Source of the DNA: a virus
Length of the DNA stretch: 64,000 nt
IMG/VR virus record: IMGVR_UViG_3300021961_011268
Location: 1-64,000 of that record
Reading direction: 5' to 3' (one strand)
In this document: in pieces, positions 30,518 to 37,815 of the stretch
Layout of the letters: each line of letters starts with the position of its first letter
Position numbering within the stretch: position 1 is the first letter of the stretch
Made by a program: the position numbers and the translations under genes
Notes under the pieces: model-generated
The model's input: the letters and a program-made list of their open reading frames with translations, nothing else
Told to the model about the DNA's origin: nothing
Database searches by the model: none

Positions 30518-31333
30518 ATGCGTATATTCTTAAAAATTGTATTGTATACAATTATATTATCAATTATTTCAGGATGCGCATTGAATAACTTTAAATATGA
30601 TAAGATGCGACAAGATATGCCTATTGAGGAAATATTACCTACGCATGATGCGTTAAAGTCAATAAATCCTCCTGATAGAATGCCAGTTGTCGCGGTATAT
30701 CAATTTGATGATAAAACGGGTCAAAGAAAACAGGTTGATTCGTCTGCTTTATTTAGCACAGCAGTTTCACAAGGAGCTGAAACAATGTTGATTGATGCAT
30801 TGAAAACTGCTGGAAATGGACAATGGTTTCGAGTTGTTGAAAGAATAGGAATAGATCATTTAGTAAGAGAAAGACAAATAGTAAGAAGCACAAGACAAGC
30901 TTATAATGATAATGAAGAATTGGCACCAATGCTTTTTGCGGGTATGATACTTGAAGGTGGTATTATTGGATATGATACAAATATAGAAACAGGTGGAGCA
31001 GGAGCAAGGTATTTAGGAATAGGTGGACAAACACAATATCGTAAGGATTTTATTACTGTTTCTTTAAGAGGAATAAGCACACTAACTGGAGAAGTATTAT
31101 TAAATGTCCAAACGTCAAAAACAGTATTATCGGTGTCAAATGGATTTGATGTTTTTAAATTTGTTGATTTAGATACAAAACTAATAGAAGTAGAAAACGG
31201 CATGACGGAAAATGAAAGTATAACTCGATCGACAAGATCATGCATTGAAGCAGCTGTTTTAGCACTTATTAAACAAGGTGATTCTCGTAACCTTTGGAAA
31301 ATACGAGATAAAAAGGATAAAAGTAATGAATAA
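30518..31333 (+). CDS. csgG: CsgG-like curli secretion channel lipoprotein
   Basis: Outer-membrane nonameric export pore. Lipobox ISGC with Cys20; body matches CsgG: PVVAVYQFDDKTGQRKQ, LFSTAVSQGAETMLIDALK, WFRVVERIGIDHLVRERQI, EGGIIGYDTNIETGGAGARY, GIGGQTQYRKDFITVSLRG, GEVLLNVQTSKTVLS and the C-terminal LWKIRDK. 271 aa versus 277 in E. coli. In the constriction loop Phe56 is kept (ALFSTAV), whereas the Tyr51 and Asn55 positions appear to be changed to Asp and Leu, so gating may differ. CsgE, the usual adaptor, is not encoded nearby. The next gene starts 8 bases before the stop. Confidence 0.95.
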   Translation: MRIFLKIVLYTIILSIISGCALNNFKYDKMRQDMPIEEILPTHDALKSINPPDRMPVVAVYQFDDKTGQRKQVDSSALFSTAVSQGAETMLIDALKTAGNGQWFRVVERIGIDHLVRERQIVRSTRQAYNDNEELAPMLFAGMILEGGIIGYDTNIETGGAGARYLGIGGQTQYRKDFITVSLRGISTLTGEVLLNVQTSKTVLSVSNGFDVFKFVDLDTKLIEVENGMTENESITRSTRSCIEAAVLALIKQGDSRNLWKIRDKKDKSNE

Positions 31334-32090
31334 CATATTAGAACTAATAACGTTTATTATATGGTTTATTATCTCTATTGTTATTATGACATTTATTTTG
31401 GGATATGCAAGTGCGCATGCGCAAACTTCATCAGATAATGAGATATATTTAAATCAAAGTGGAGATACAATCACTTTAAATATAAATCAAATAGGATATG
31501 GAAATAAATTTGGTGGAAGTGTTTCATCAGGTGTTGTAGCAACAGATCTAACTTTGACTGGTTCATCACTTGATATTGATTTGACTCAAGATGGTAATAG
31601 TAACCAATTTCTAGGTAGTATTATTTTTGATAATAGTTTCCTTGATTTTACGACTACTGGTGATACCAATATTCTTACATTAGATATTGGAAGCACTGGA
31701 TCTGCAGATGATTCAAATCTTTTCTTGGATTTTACGGGAGATAATAATACACTTGATCTGAATATTGGAAGTGTAGCATCTGCCGAAAGATTAGATTTTG
31801 ATTTAAACGTAATTGGTGGATCAAATATCTTTGATGTTGATATTGAAGCTGATGATGTGACATGGCAAGTTGATATTACTGGTTCAGGAAATGATTTCCT
31901 TTCAAATATCAAGGATGGTGCATATAACTCATTGACTATTGATTTTACTGGGGATAATGGTGATATTGATATTAATCAATGGTCAGGTTCATGTCCACAA
32001 GGTGTAACATCTTGCTTTGGAGTAATTGATGCAACGATTAATTCAGATAATGCAATTATACAAATTAACCAAAAAGATACTGTCGAATAG
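31326..32090 (+). CDS. Curlin-repeat-like exported protein, 254 aa
   Basis: ATG 31326 overlaps the csgG stop. Signal sequence with a long hydrophobic stretch (IIWFIISIVIMTFILGY) cut near SAHAQ. The mature chain is Gly/Asn/Asp/Ser-rich beta sequence with curlin-type Gln-Gly-Asn spacing at the start (YLNQSGDTITLNINQIG, then NKF) and looser repeats afterwards (TQDGNSNQFLGS, TGDNNTLDLNIGS, TGSGNDFLSN). No aromatic-rich globular domain. A likely secretion substrate of the CsgG pore, analogous to CsgA/CsgB, but with fewer ideal repeats. Two Cys near the C-terminus (SCPQGVTSCFG). Confidence 0.7.
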   Translation: MNNILELITFIIWFIISIVIMTFILGYASAHAQTSSDNEIYLNQSGDTITLNINQIGYGNKFGGSVSSGVVATDLTLTGSSLDIDLTQDGNSNQFLGSIIFDNSFLDFTTTGDTNILTLDIGSTGSADDSNLFLDFTGDNNTLDLNIGSVASAERLDFDLNVIGGSNIFDVDIEADDVTWQVDITGSGNDFLSNIKDGAYNSLTIDFTGDNGDIDINQWSGSCPQGVTSCFGVIDATINSDNAIIQINQKDTVE

Positions 32091-33201
32091 TCTTATATAT
32101 TTTTTAATATTCTTTTCTCAAGGTTATGCCGCTGTTGAAAAGAATATTGGAAATATTATTGAAGTATCTGGAACAAATGGTATTACATCAATTGATGGTG
32201 TAACTAAGGTTGGCACTAAAGATTTAGATATCTATTTTCGTGATACTATTGAAACAGTTCAAGGTAAAATGAAAATTGATTTTGTTGATGAAACAAAATT
32301 GTCATTAACAGAGCATTCTAAAGTCCTTATTGATGAATACTATTTTGATCCAAATCCATCAAAATCAAAAATGACTATGAGTTTTATTCAAGGAACGGCA
32401 AGATTTGCAACTGGTAAATTAGGTCTTGTTCCAAAGGAGAATATTATTATTAATACACCAACAGCAGTTGTTGGCGTTCGTGGTACAGATTTCACAACAA
32501 CAGTAGATGAACTTGGTCGATCATTAATTATTCTATTGCCAGATGAGGAATGTACAATTGATGGTGATTGCAATCCATCAGGAGAAATTACTGTTACAAA
32601 TGCAGGAGGCGTTGTCACATTGACTGAAGCATATTCAGCAACAATGGTTACATCCTTTGATAATGCTCCAATGCAACCAGTAATACTTGAAAATATTACC
32701 ATTAACATTATTGATAATATGTTTATTGTGACACCACCAAACGAAATAGAACAATCAATAGAGGAAGAAGAATCTAATAATCGGCCATCATATGATTTAC
32801 TCGACTTTAATGATTTGGATATAAATTTATTAAGTGAAGATTGGGATGAAGAAGATCTTTCGATAAATGAAGTGGATATTAATTATCTTGATGGTGATTT
32901 TTTACAAAATATTCTTGATGATTTGCTATTACAACAAGATTATTTAAAAGAATCAAGTCAATCAACAAGTTATGATATACAAGGCACAAATATTGGTTTT
33001 GATTCACAAACAAACTATTATACCTTTATTGACATTGGTGAGGGTACAATTCGATTTTATCGAATCGTTGGTGGTATAATAAATATAGTAACAAAAATAG
33101 ATAGTAACATAACATTGGATACTGAAAATGATGGTAAAAAGAACTTTATTACTAATGGTGATGGTCAATCTGTTGTTCTTACAATCCGCCAAGGCAATTG
33201 A
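32029..33201 (+). CDS. Exported FecR-domain protein
   Basis: N-terminal hydrophobic segment (SNSLIYFLIFFSQGYA) as signal peptide, then GNIIEVSGTNGITSIDG and a FecR barrel with the diagnostic NTPTAVVGVRGTDFTT motif; the C-terminal 150 residues are very acidic (EEEESNN, DLLDFNDLDINLL). FecR domains in the periplasm pass signals or scaffold surface assemblies. Start at ATG 32029 is uncertain, as it overlaps the previous gene by 62 bases; TTG 32026 is just upstream. It overlaps the next curlin-like gene by 74 bases. In bacteria FecR domain proteins are often next to CHASE2 cyclases, as here. Confidence 0.8.
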   Translation: MQRLIQIMQLYKLTKKILSNSLIYFLIFFSQGYAAVEKNIGNIIEVSGTNGITSIDGVTKVGTKDLDIYFRDTIETVQGKMKIDFVDETKLSLTEHSKVLIDEYYFDPNPSKSKMTMSFIQGTARFATGKLGLVPKENIIINTPTAVVGVRGTDFTTTVDELGRSLIILLPDEECTIDGDCNPSGEITVTNAGGVVTLTEAYSATMVTSFDNAPMQPVILENITINIIDNMFIVTPPNEIEQSIEEEESNNRPSYDLLDFNDLDINLLSEDWDEEDLSINEVDINYLDGDFLQNILDDLLLQQDYLKESSQSTSYDIQGTNIGFDSQTNYYTFIDIGEGTIRFYRIVGGIINIVTKIDSNITLDTENDGKKNFITNGDGQSVVLTIRQGN

Positions 33202-33484
33202 TCAAGATCAGAATAGTGTTTTTATTAATCAAATAGGTGATGATCTTAATTTGAATCTTAATCAAACTGGATATAATAATAATATTGAGATTGACACAGA
33301 TACGAATAGTAATAACATTTCAGTAGATCAAACAGGTTCTGGCCATGATGTAATATTAAATTTATATGGAACACAACCAAATAATGTTTCTGTTTCACAA
33401 TCAAGTACCACACCTCAAAGTTATTCAATTGAAACATATTGTATTACTATCGGAGGCTGCTCTATTTCAGTAGATCAACAATGA
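33128..33484 (+). CDS. Short curlin-repeat-like exported protein, 118 aa
   Basis: Starts with ATG ATG at 33128/33131 inside the FecR gene. Signal peptide RTLLLMVMVNLLFLQSAKA, then VFINQIGDDLNLNLNQTGYN, NNISVDQTGSGHDVILNL and NNVSVSQSS, which are good curlin-type repeats (N-Q-x-G-x4-5-N). It is shorter than the 31326 product and ends with a C-x7-C pair (CITIGGCSISVDQQ). By analogy with CsgB it could be a nucleator. It overlaps the cyclase start by 4 bases. Confidence 0.7.
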   Translation: MMVKRTLLLMVMVNLLFLQSAKAIDQDQNSVFINQIGDDLNLNLNQTGYNNNIEIDTDTNSNNISVDQTGSGHDVILNLYGTQPNNVSVSQSSTTPQSYSIETYCITIGGCSISVDQQ

Positions 33485-35331
33485 AATATATCACATCAAT
33501 ATTCTCTTGCATTGCAGTCCTTATACTAGGATTATTTTTAAAAGTCACAGATCCATATATTATTGAAAGACTTCGTTTAATTAATTTTGACCAATATCAA
33601 CAATTAATACCACAACATAATAATAAAGATATAACACTTATTAATATTGGTGAGGAATCATTAAATCAATATGGTCAATGGCCTTGGCCTCGTTCTATTT
33701 TTGCTCAAGTCATTTCTGATTTAAGATCAGCAAATGCTGGAATTATTGTATTTAATATTATGTTTCCTGAGAGCGATAGATTTGGACAAGATGAAATTTT
33801 AAAATCATGGATAGATGGTAATGGTATTATTCTATCACAAACTGGTTCGCCAAAAGGAAGATCAGATTCAGCACCGTTTGTTGGCACTGTTGTTCTTGGA
33901 AGTGGTGATCCATATCAGTTTGTAGATGAATATCCAGGTATTGTTACAAATATAGAAGAATTTGAATCTTCTGCTTGGGGTGTTGGTGTATTAAACTCAA
34001 AACAAGAAATTGATAATGTAACAAGAAGAATGCCATTATTGATTCAATCAAATAATCAATTATATCCATCATTAAGTATGGAAATACTGAGAGCAACGGT
34101 TGAAGAAAAGTCATATACAATAAAAGTAGAACCAACTGGTATTGAAAATTTTAGAATACCTCCATATGAACCAATACAAACTGACGCGTCTGGTTCAATA
34201 TGGATTAATTGGTCAAATAAATTTAAATCATACGAATATGGTAAAGACACTCTGCCAGATCTAAATGGTAATACGGTGATTGTTGGTCTTACTGCAGAAG
34301 GTCTTGTTCCATTAGTACCTACACCTCGTGGAGCTCTTTATCCACACGAGTTACAAGCTTCAGTATTAGCGGATCTAATGGACTCAAGCACATCAATTAC
34401 TCGACCAAATTGGATGCCTATTGCTGAGATTTTATTAATTACAATTACAAGTATACTACTTCTTCTTTCTGTATATTATTTACCAATAGTATATTCGCTT
34501 GTATGTTCATTGTTTTTATTATCAATAAACATGTTAATACCGACATATCTATGGATGGAATCATTTTATTTGATGGATATGTCATTTGGTATAATCTTAA
34601 CAGTTATTCTTTTTGCACATTCAAGTTTTAATAATTTCTATAAGCAATTTAAATTACGACAACAAATTAAGAAACAATTTGAACACTATCTAGATCCAAG
34701 ACAGGTGAAGATACTACAGAAAAATCCTGGGTTATTGAAACTTGGTGGTGAACGAAAAGAAATGACTTATTTGTTTATGGATATTATTGGCTTTACACCA
34801 ATATCAGAATTCTATAAGAACAAGAATGACCCTGAAGGTTTAGTTGAATTAGTGAATGAATTCCTTGATGAGATGACAAACATTATATTGAAGAATGGTG
34901 GCATGATCGATAAGTTCATGGGAGACTGTATCATGGCAATATTCAATGCACCGATCGATATGCCTAATCATGCTGAGATGGCTATTAAGTCTTGTATCGA
35001 AATCGAAGACAAAGTCAAAGAACTGAAAGCCAAATATAAAGAACGTGGTTTACCTGATATCAATGTCGGAACAGGAGTCAATACCGGTACGGCAATCATC
35101 GGTAATATGGGATCAACAACAAGATTCGACTTTAGTGTGATAGGCGATGCGGTGAACTTGGCAGCAAGACTTGAAGCAACTGCTGGACGTGGCGATTACA
35201 AGAAATATCCTACAATATATTCTTCTATGACAAAAGAACAATTGCCTGATTCAATCAAGAGTAAACATATCGGTGATATCAAAGTGAAGGGAAAAGAAGA
35301 CGTAATTGAAATATATACTATTTCTTCTTAA
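33481..35331 (+). CDS. CHASE2-domain class III adenylate/guanylate cyclase
   Basis: Start ATG 33481 (ATGA overlap). Residues 1-21 are a membrane anchor; about 30-310 form a periplasmic CHASE2 sensor (QWPWPRSIFAQVISDL, FNIMFPESDRFG); about 313-380 hold three membrane helices; from 420 is the cyclase: GGERKEMTYLFMDIIGFT (Asp434), KFMGDCIMAIF (Asp482), FDFSVIGDAVNLAARLE (Asn559, Arg563). The Lys426/Asp550 pair fits ATP rather than GTP. All catalytic metal and transition-state residues are present, so it should make cAMP. The catalytic part is less AT-rich than the sensor part. Ends 14 bases into the convergent minus-strand gene. Confidence 0.93.
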   Translation: MKYITSIFSCIAVLILGLFLKVTDPYIIERLRLINFDQYQQLIPQHNNKDITLINIGEESLNQYGQWPWPRSIFAQVISDLRSANAGIIVFNIMFPESDRFGQDEILKSWIDGNGIILSQTGSPKGRSDSAPFVGTVVLGSGDPYQFVDEYPGIVTNIEEFESSAWGVGVLNSKQEIDNVTRRMPLLIQSNNQLYPSLSMEILRATVEEKSYTIKVEPTGIENFRIPPYEPIQTDASGSIWINWSNKFKSYEYGKDTLPDLNGNTVIVGLTAEGLVPLVPTPRGALYPHELQASVLADLMDSSTSITRPNWMPIAEILLITITSILLLLSVYYLPIVYSLVCSLFLLSINMLIPTYLWMESFYLMDMSFGIILTVILFAHSSFNNFYKQFKLRQQIKKQFEHYLDPRQVKILQKNPGLLKLGGERKEMTYLFMDIIGFTPISEFYKNKNDPEGLVELVNEFLDEMTNIILKNGGMIDKFMGDCIMAIFNAPIDMPNHAEMAIKSCIEIEDKVKELKAKYKERGLPDINVGTGVNTGTAIIGNMGSTTRFDFSVIGDAVNLAARLEATAGRGDYKKYPTIYSSMTKEQLPDSIKSKHIGDIKVKGKEDVIEIYTISS

Positions 35332-35620
35332 TAGCGTCAGCACCAAAGAATGCAGACACAAGAACTGCAATTGACGCAAAATATGTTGGTGCAATATCGG
35401 CAATAAGTTCAGCTGCTTTTTCCATTCCCATTAATGAAGTTAAAGCAATACCTATTGGATATACTAATAGTCCAATCAATGAGAACCATGCCATTTTACG
35501 AATAGCATCACGTTGAGCGTCTTGATCTTCAAGTTCTTTACGTTTAAACTCAAGATGCATTTGTACTTCTTCTTCAGATATGTGACCATCGCCATTTAAA
35601 TCTACTGGTTTATCAGACAT
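35318..35620 (-). CDS. EF-hand membrane protein, 100 aa
   Basis: N-terminal EF-hand loop DLNGDGHISEEE (Asp7, Asn9, Asp11, His13, Ser15, Glu18) followed by a helix and two hydrophobic segments (FSLIGLLVYPIGIALTSL and PTYFASIAVLVSAFFG), ending in KKK. One calcium site in a two-pass membrane protein. I recall related proteins in marine T4-like phages. Its stop lies 14 bases inside the end of the cyclase gene on the opposite strand. A calcium-responsive holin or sensor is conceivable but unproven. Confidence 0.7.
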   Translation of the reverse strand: MSDKPVDLNGDGHISEEEVQMHLEFKRKELEDQDAQRDAIRKMAWFSLIGLLVYPIGIALTSLMGMEKAAELIADIAPTYFASIAVLVSAFFGADAIKKK

Positions 35621-35647
35621 AGAAAATCCTTTTACTAATTAATAATA

Positions 35648-35655
35648 TATTTATA
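35648..35655 (-). promoter_or_regulatory. Late-type promoter TATAAATA (minus strand)
   Basis: TATTTATA on the plus strand, 28 bases upstream of the EF-hand gene start, and divergent from the sigma-70-like promoter at 35665. Confidence 0.5.
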
Positions 35656-35664
35656 AAAAAACTA

Positions 35665-35693
35665 TTTACAACATTATTATTATATGGTATAAT
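35665..35693 (+). promoter_or_regulatory. Sigma-70-like promoter, TTTACA-17-TATAAT
   Basis: TTTACA 35665-35670, 17 bases, TATAAT 35688-35693, before ATG 35728. SD AAAGGA at 35715-35720. Confidence 0.85.
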
Positions 35694-35727
35694 AAATTAT
35701 TATTAACAAAATTACAAAGGATCTATT

Positions 35728-36009
35728 ATGAATACGTTTACAAAAGATGAAATTATCAATATGTTGAGGAATAATACCTGTTATATTAACTTTACTAAAA
35801 AAGATGGTACAATAAGAAAAATGAATGCTACTCTTAATGAACAGTTTATACCTGAAGATATGAAACCAAAATCAAATACAACAATGAAAGAAAATGATAA
35901 TGTTGTTCGTTGTTTTGATGTTGATGTTCAAGATTGGAGATCATTTCGAGTCGATTCAATTAATTCATTTAAAGATGCATATATTGCTTTCATTGAATCA
36001 GTAGAATAA
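35728..36009 (+). CDS. DUF2693-like SH3-type phage protein
   Basis: MLRNNTCYINFTKKDGTIRK, MNATLNEQFIPEDM and VVRCFDVDVQDWRSFRVDSI follow the DUF2693 pattern (beta barrel ending in WRSFR). Small early protein found in T4-like phages. Alone in its transcription unit, between a strong promoter and the fourth copy of the terminator cassette. Function unknown. Confidence 0.7.
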   Translation: MNTFTKDEIINMLRNNTCYINFTKKDGTIRKMNATLNEQFIPEDMKPKSNTTMKENDNVVRCFDVDVQDWRSFRVDSINSFKDAYIAFIESVE

Positions 36010-36012
36010 TAC

Positions 36013-36030
36013 TGTTACATTTTTATCACA
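36013..36030. repeat. 18-nt intergenic element, copy 4 (variant)
   Basis: TGTTACATTTTTATCACA, two differences from the copies at 19491 and 27325, again just after a stop codon. Confidence 0.5.
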
Positions 36031-36034
36031 GCTA

Positions 36035-36064
36035 TAAAAAAAATGCACGCAATGTGCATTTTTC
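36035..36064 (+). terminator. Hairpin terminator of the repeated cassette
   Basis: Perfect stem ATGCAC (36043-36048) with GTGCAT (36054-36059), loop GCAAT, A-tract before and T-tract after. Confidence 0.78.
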
Positions 36065-36066
36065 TA

Positions 36067-36095
36067 TTTACATATTGTTATAACTGGTATATAAT
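36067..36095 (+). promoter_or_regulatory. Sigma-70-like promoter, TTTACA-17-TATAAT
   Basis: TTTACA 36067-36072, 17 bases, TATAAT 36090-36095; leader TCGAAACAATAAAAGGACA (36103-36121) is a variant of the shared leader. Confidence 0.88.
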
Positions 36096-36126
36096 GATTC
36101 TATCGAAACAATAAAAGGACATATAT

Positions 36127-36357
36127 ATGAATACAGAAATTTTTTCAATTGGTTATGATAGTGAATTTCAAAGTGATAAATTTGTAGCAACTGATATTGA
36201 AGGTGTTGACTTCGTTCGTGACATTCCTTGTGAAAGTTGTGAATTCAGTAAAGAATGCGAAATGAAAGCTGTTGATTGTGTAGCTACTCGTGCCTGGTAT
36301 TATATTGGCGATTATTTAGATGCTGATGTTGGTCGTCTTCGCCGTGCTTGTAAATAA
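36127..36357 (+). CDS. Small cysteine-rich early protein, 76 aa
   Basis: Four clustered cysteines, CESCEFSKECEMKAVDC, may bind zinc or an iron-sulfur cluster in a WhiB-like spacing, followed by ATRAWYYIGDYLDADVGRLR, which I recall from cyanophage-type small proteins. The metal site and strong early promoter suggest a regulator acting on host transcription, but this is inference. Confidence 0.65.
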   Translation: MNTEIFSIGYDSEFQSDKFVATDIEGVDFVRDIPCESCEFSKECEMKAVDCVATRAWYYIGDYLDADVGRLRRACK

Positions 36358-36374
36358 TGATTGAGGATTAAATT

Positions 36375-37511
36375 ATGAGATTAAAAAGAAAAAAGAAGAT
36401 TGTGCGCAAAGTTAAAACTGGTATTGCTGGCGCGCCAGTTGATCATGGCTTTATGTGGTATAATCATTATTTCAGAACTGAAGTTGAAAAGAAAGAACTT
36501 GCAGGCGTTATTCGTAATTATATTCGTAAATCATTTTCAAAGGAAGAAGCAGCATTAATGTTAAGTGCTCCTGATTGGCTCTTTTATGCTTATCAACATA
36601 TTGCAGCAATTATAAGTTGGAATGAATTGAATTTAAAATTTCCAGATCATTATAATATTAATAGAGCATTAACTAATTATTTTGCTAATGTTAGGAAATC
36701 TGCAATCAATAAAATTGAATTAAAATCTTTTTTAGAAGACACATCTCCTGCTATTAAAACTAAATCTCCAATGGAAATTTTGAAAATTAAAACTTCTGAT
36801 ATGCTTGCTTATATTGATGAAGTAATTGATGCTCATATAGAACAAGAAACAAATAATGCAAATACTGCATTTGATGGGATTGACATATATTCACTTTTCC
36901 AAAAAGATAATGTTGCTTATAATACAGCAAAACAATGCTTTGATCATATTGAAAATATATATGAAGAGATTAAAGAATTAGTTGAGACAAAAGATCCAGA
37001 TCTTGTTGAAGCCTATTCATACATGAAATTAAAAAGACAAAAAATCTTTTTACAATTCCTTCAAGATATAAAAGATAATATCCAAAAATATATTCTAAAT
37101 AAAAAAGCTGTTCGTAAAACAAAAGCTCCAAAGATTATAACTGCTGATAAACAAATTAAAAGACTTAAATATAATAAAGAGTCAAAAGAATATAAAATGG
37201 TTTCAATTCCTCCAATTCAAATTATTGGAGCATCCCGTCTTTTTGTTTTTAATACAAAATATCGATCATTGATTGAATATGTAACTAATTCACCAAAAGG
37301 TTTTAGTGTGAAAGGTACTACATTGCAAAATATAGATGATGATAAATCAAGATCTATTCGTCTTCGAAAACCTGAAGAAATGCTTACAATCGTTCAAACA
37401 AAGGCAATAAGTAAAATTGATAAAGCATGGAAAGAATTGACTACAAAACAAAGTAAGCCAAATCCAAGAATAAACGAATATTGCATTTTAATAAAGGTAT
37501 TTAATCAATGA
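36375..37511 (+). CDS. Conserved T4-like phage protein, 378 aa, unknown function
   Basis: Starts with a strongly basic segment (RLKRKKKIVRKVKTG), followed by a helical domain (HGFMWYNHYFRTEVEKKEL through ALTNYFANVRKS), an acidic helical middle, and a C-terminal basic part. I recall similar large proteins upstream of gp33/gp32 in marine T4-like phages. Binding to DNA or to a replication protein is likely from composition and neighbours. It overlaps the gp33 gene by 4 bases. Confidence 0.6.
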   Translation: MRLKRKKKIVRKVKTGIAGAPVDHGFMWYNHYFRTEVEKKELAGVIRNYIRKSFSKEEAALMLSAPDWLFYAYQHIAAIISWNELNLKFPDHYNINRALTNYFANVRKSAINKIELKSFLEDTSPAIKTKSPMEILKIKTSDMLAYIDEVIDAHIEQETNNANTAFDGIDIYSLFQKDNVAYNTAKQCFDHIENIYEEIKELVETKDPDLVEAYSYMKLKRQKIFLQFLQDIKDNIQKYILNKKAVRKTKAPKIITADKQIKRLKYNKESKEYKMVSIPPIQIIGASRLFVFNTKYRSLIEYVTNSPKGFSVKGTTLQNIDDDKSRSIRLRKPEEMLTIVQTKAISKIDKAWKELTTKQSKPNPRINEYCILIKVFNQ

Positions 37512-37735
37512 CAAAAATTAAAATAATGACAAAAAATAGTGTTTCAGAAATCATACAAAAACAGGTTTTTGAAAATAATATGTCTTACATTGATGCAATC
37601 ATTTATATATGCGAAAAGAATAATATCGAAATTGATGATATTAAAAAATTCATATCTCCTGTTATTAAAGAAAAACTTGAAGCAGAAGCGATGAACCTAA
37701 ATTATTTGCCAAAAGAAAATGCACTTAATTTTTGA
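37508..37735 (+). CDS. 33: Late transcription co-activator gp33
   Basis: Connects the sliding clamp with host RNA polymerase for late transcription. The product shows the gp33 layout: MSYIDAIIYICEKNNIEIDD followed by KKFISPVIKEKLEAEAMNLN and a short hydrophobic end (ENALNF) as in the clamp-contact tail. 75 aa, short relative to T4 gp33 (112 aa). Its neighbour is gp32, the usual T4-group linkage. Its presence supports the TATAAATA motifs being used. Confidence 0.75.
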   Translation: MTKIKIMTKNSVSEIIQKQVFENNMSYIDAIIYICEKNNIEIDDIKKFISPVIKEKLEAEAMNLNYLPKENALNF

Positions 37736-37742
37736 ATTTCTA

Positions 37743-37771
37743 TTTACTAATGATAGAAAAATATATATAAT
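37743..37771 (+). promoter_or_regulatory. Sigma-70-like promoter, TTTACT-17-TATAAT, before gp32
   Basis: TTTACT 37743-37748 in the TTTCTATTTAC context, 17 bases, TATAAT 37766-37771. SD AAAGGA at 37799-37804 before ATG 37816. Confidence 0.78.
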
Positions 37772-37815
37772 ATACATACAAACATACACTGTAATATAAA
37801 GGATATACAAATACA

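Noticed and set aside
30901-31245. 114-codon minus-strand frame within csgG
   Set aside because: Shadow of the csgG gene; no family features or start signals.
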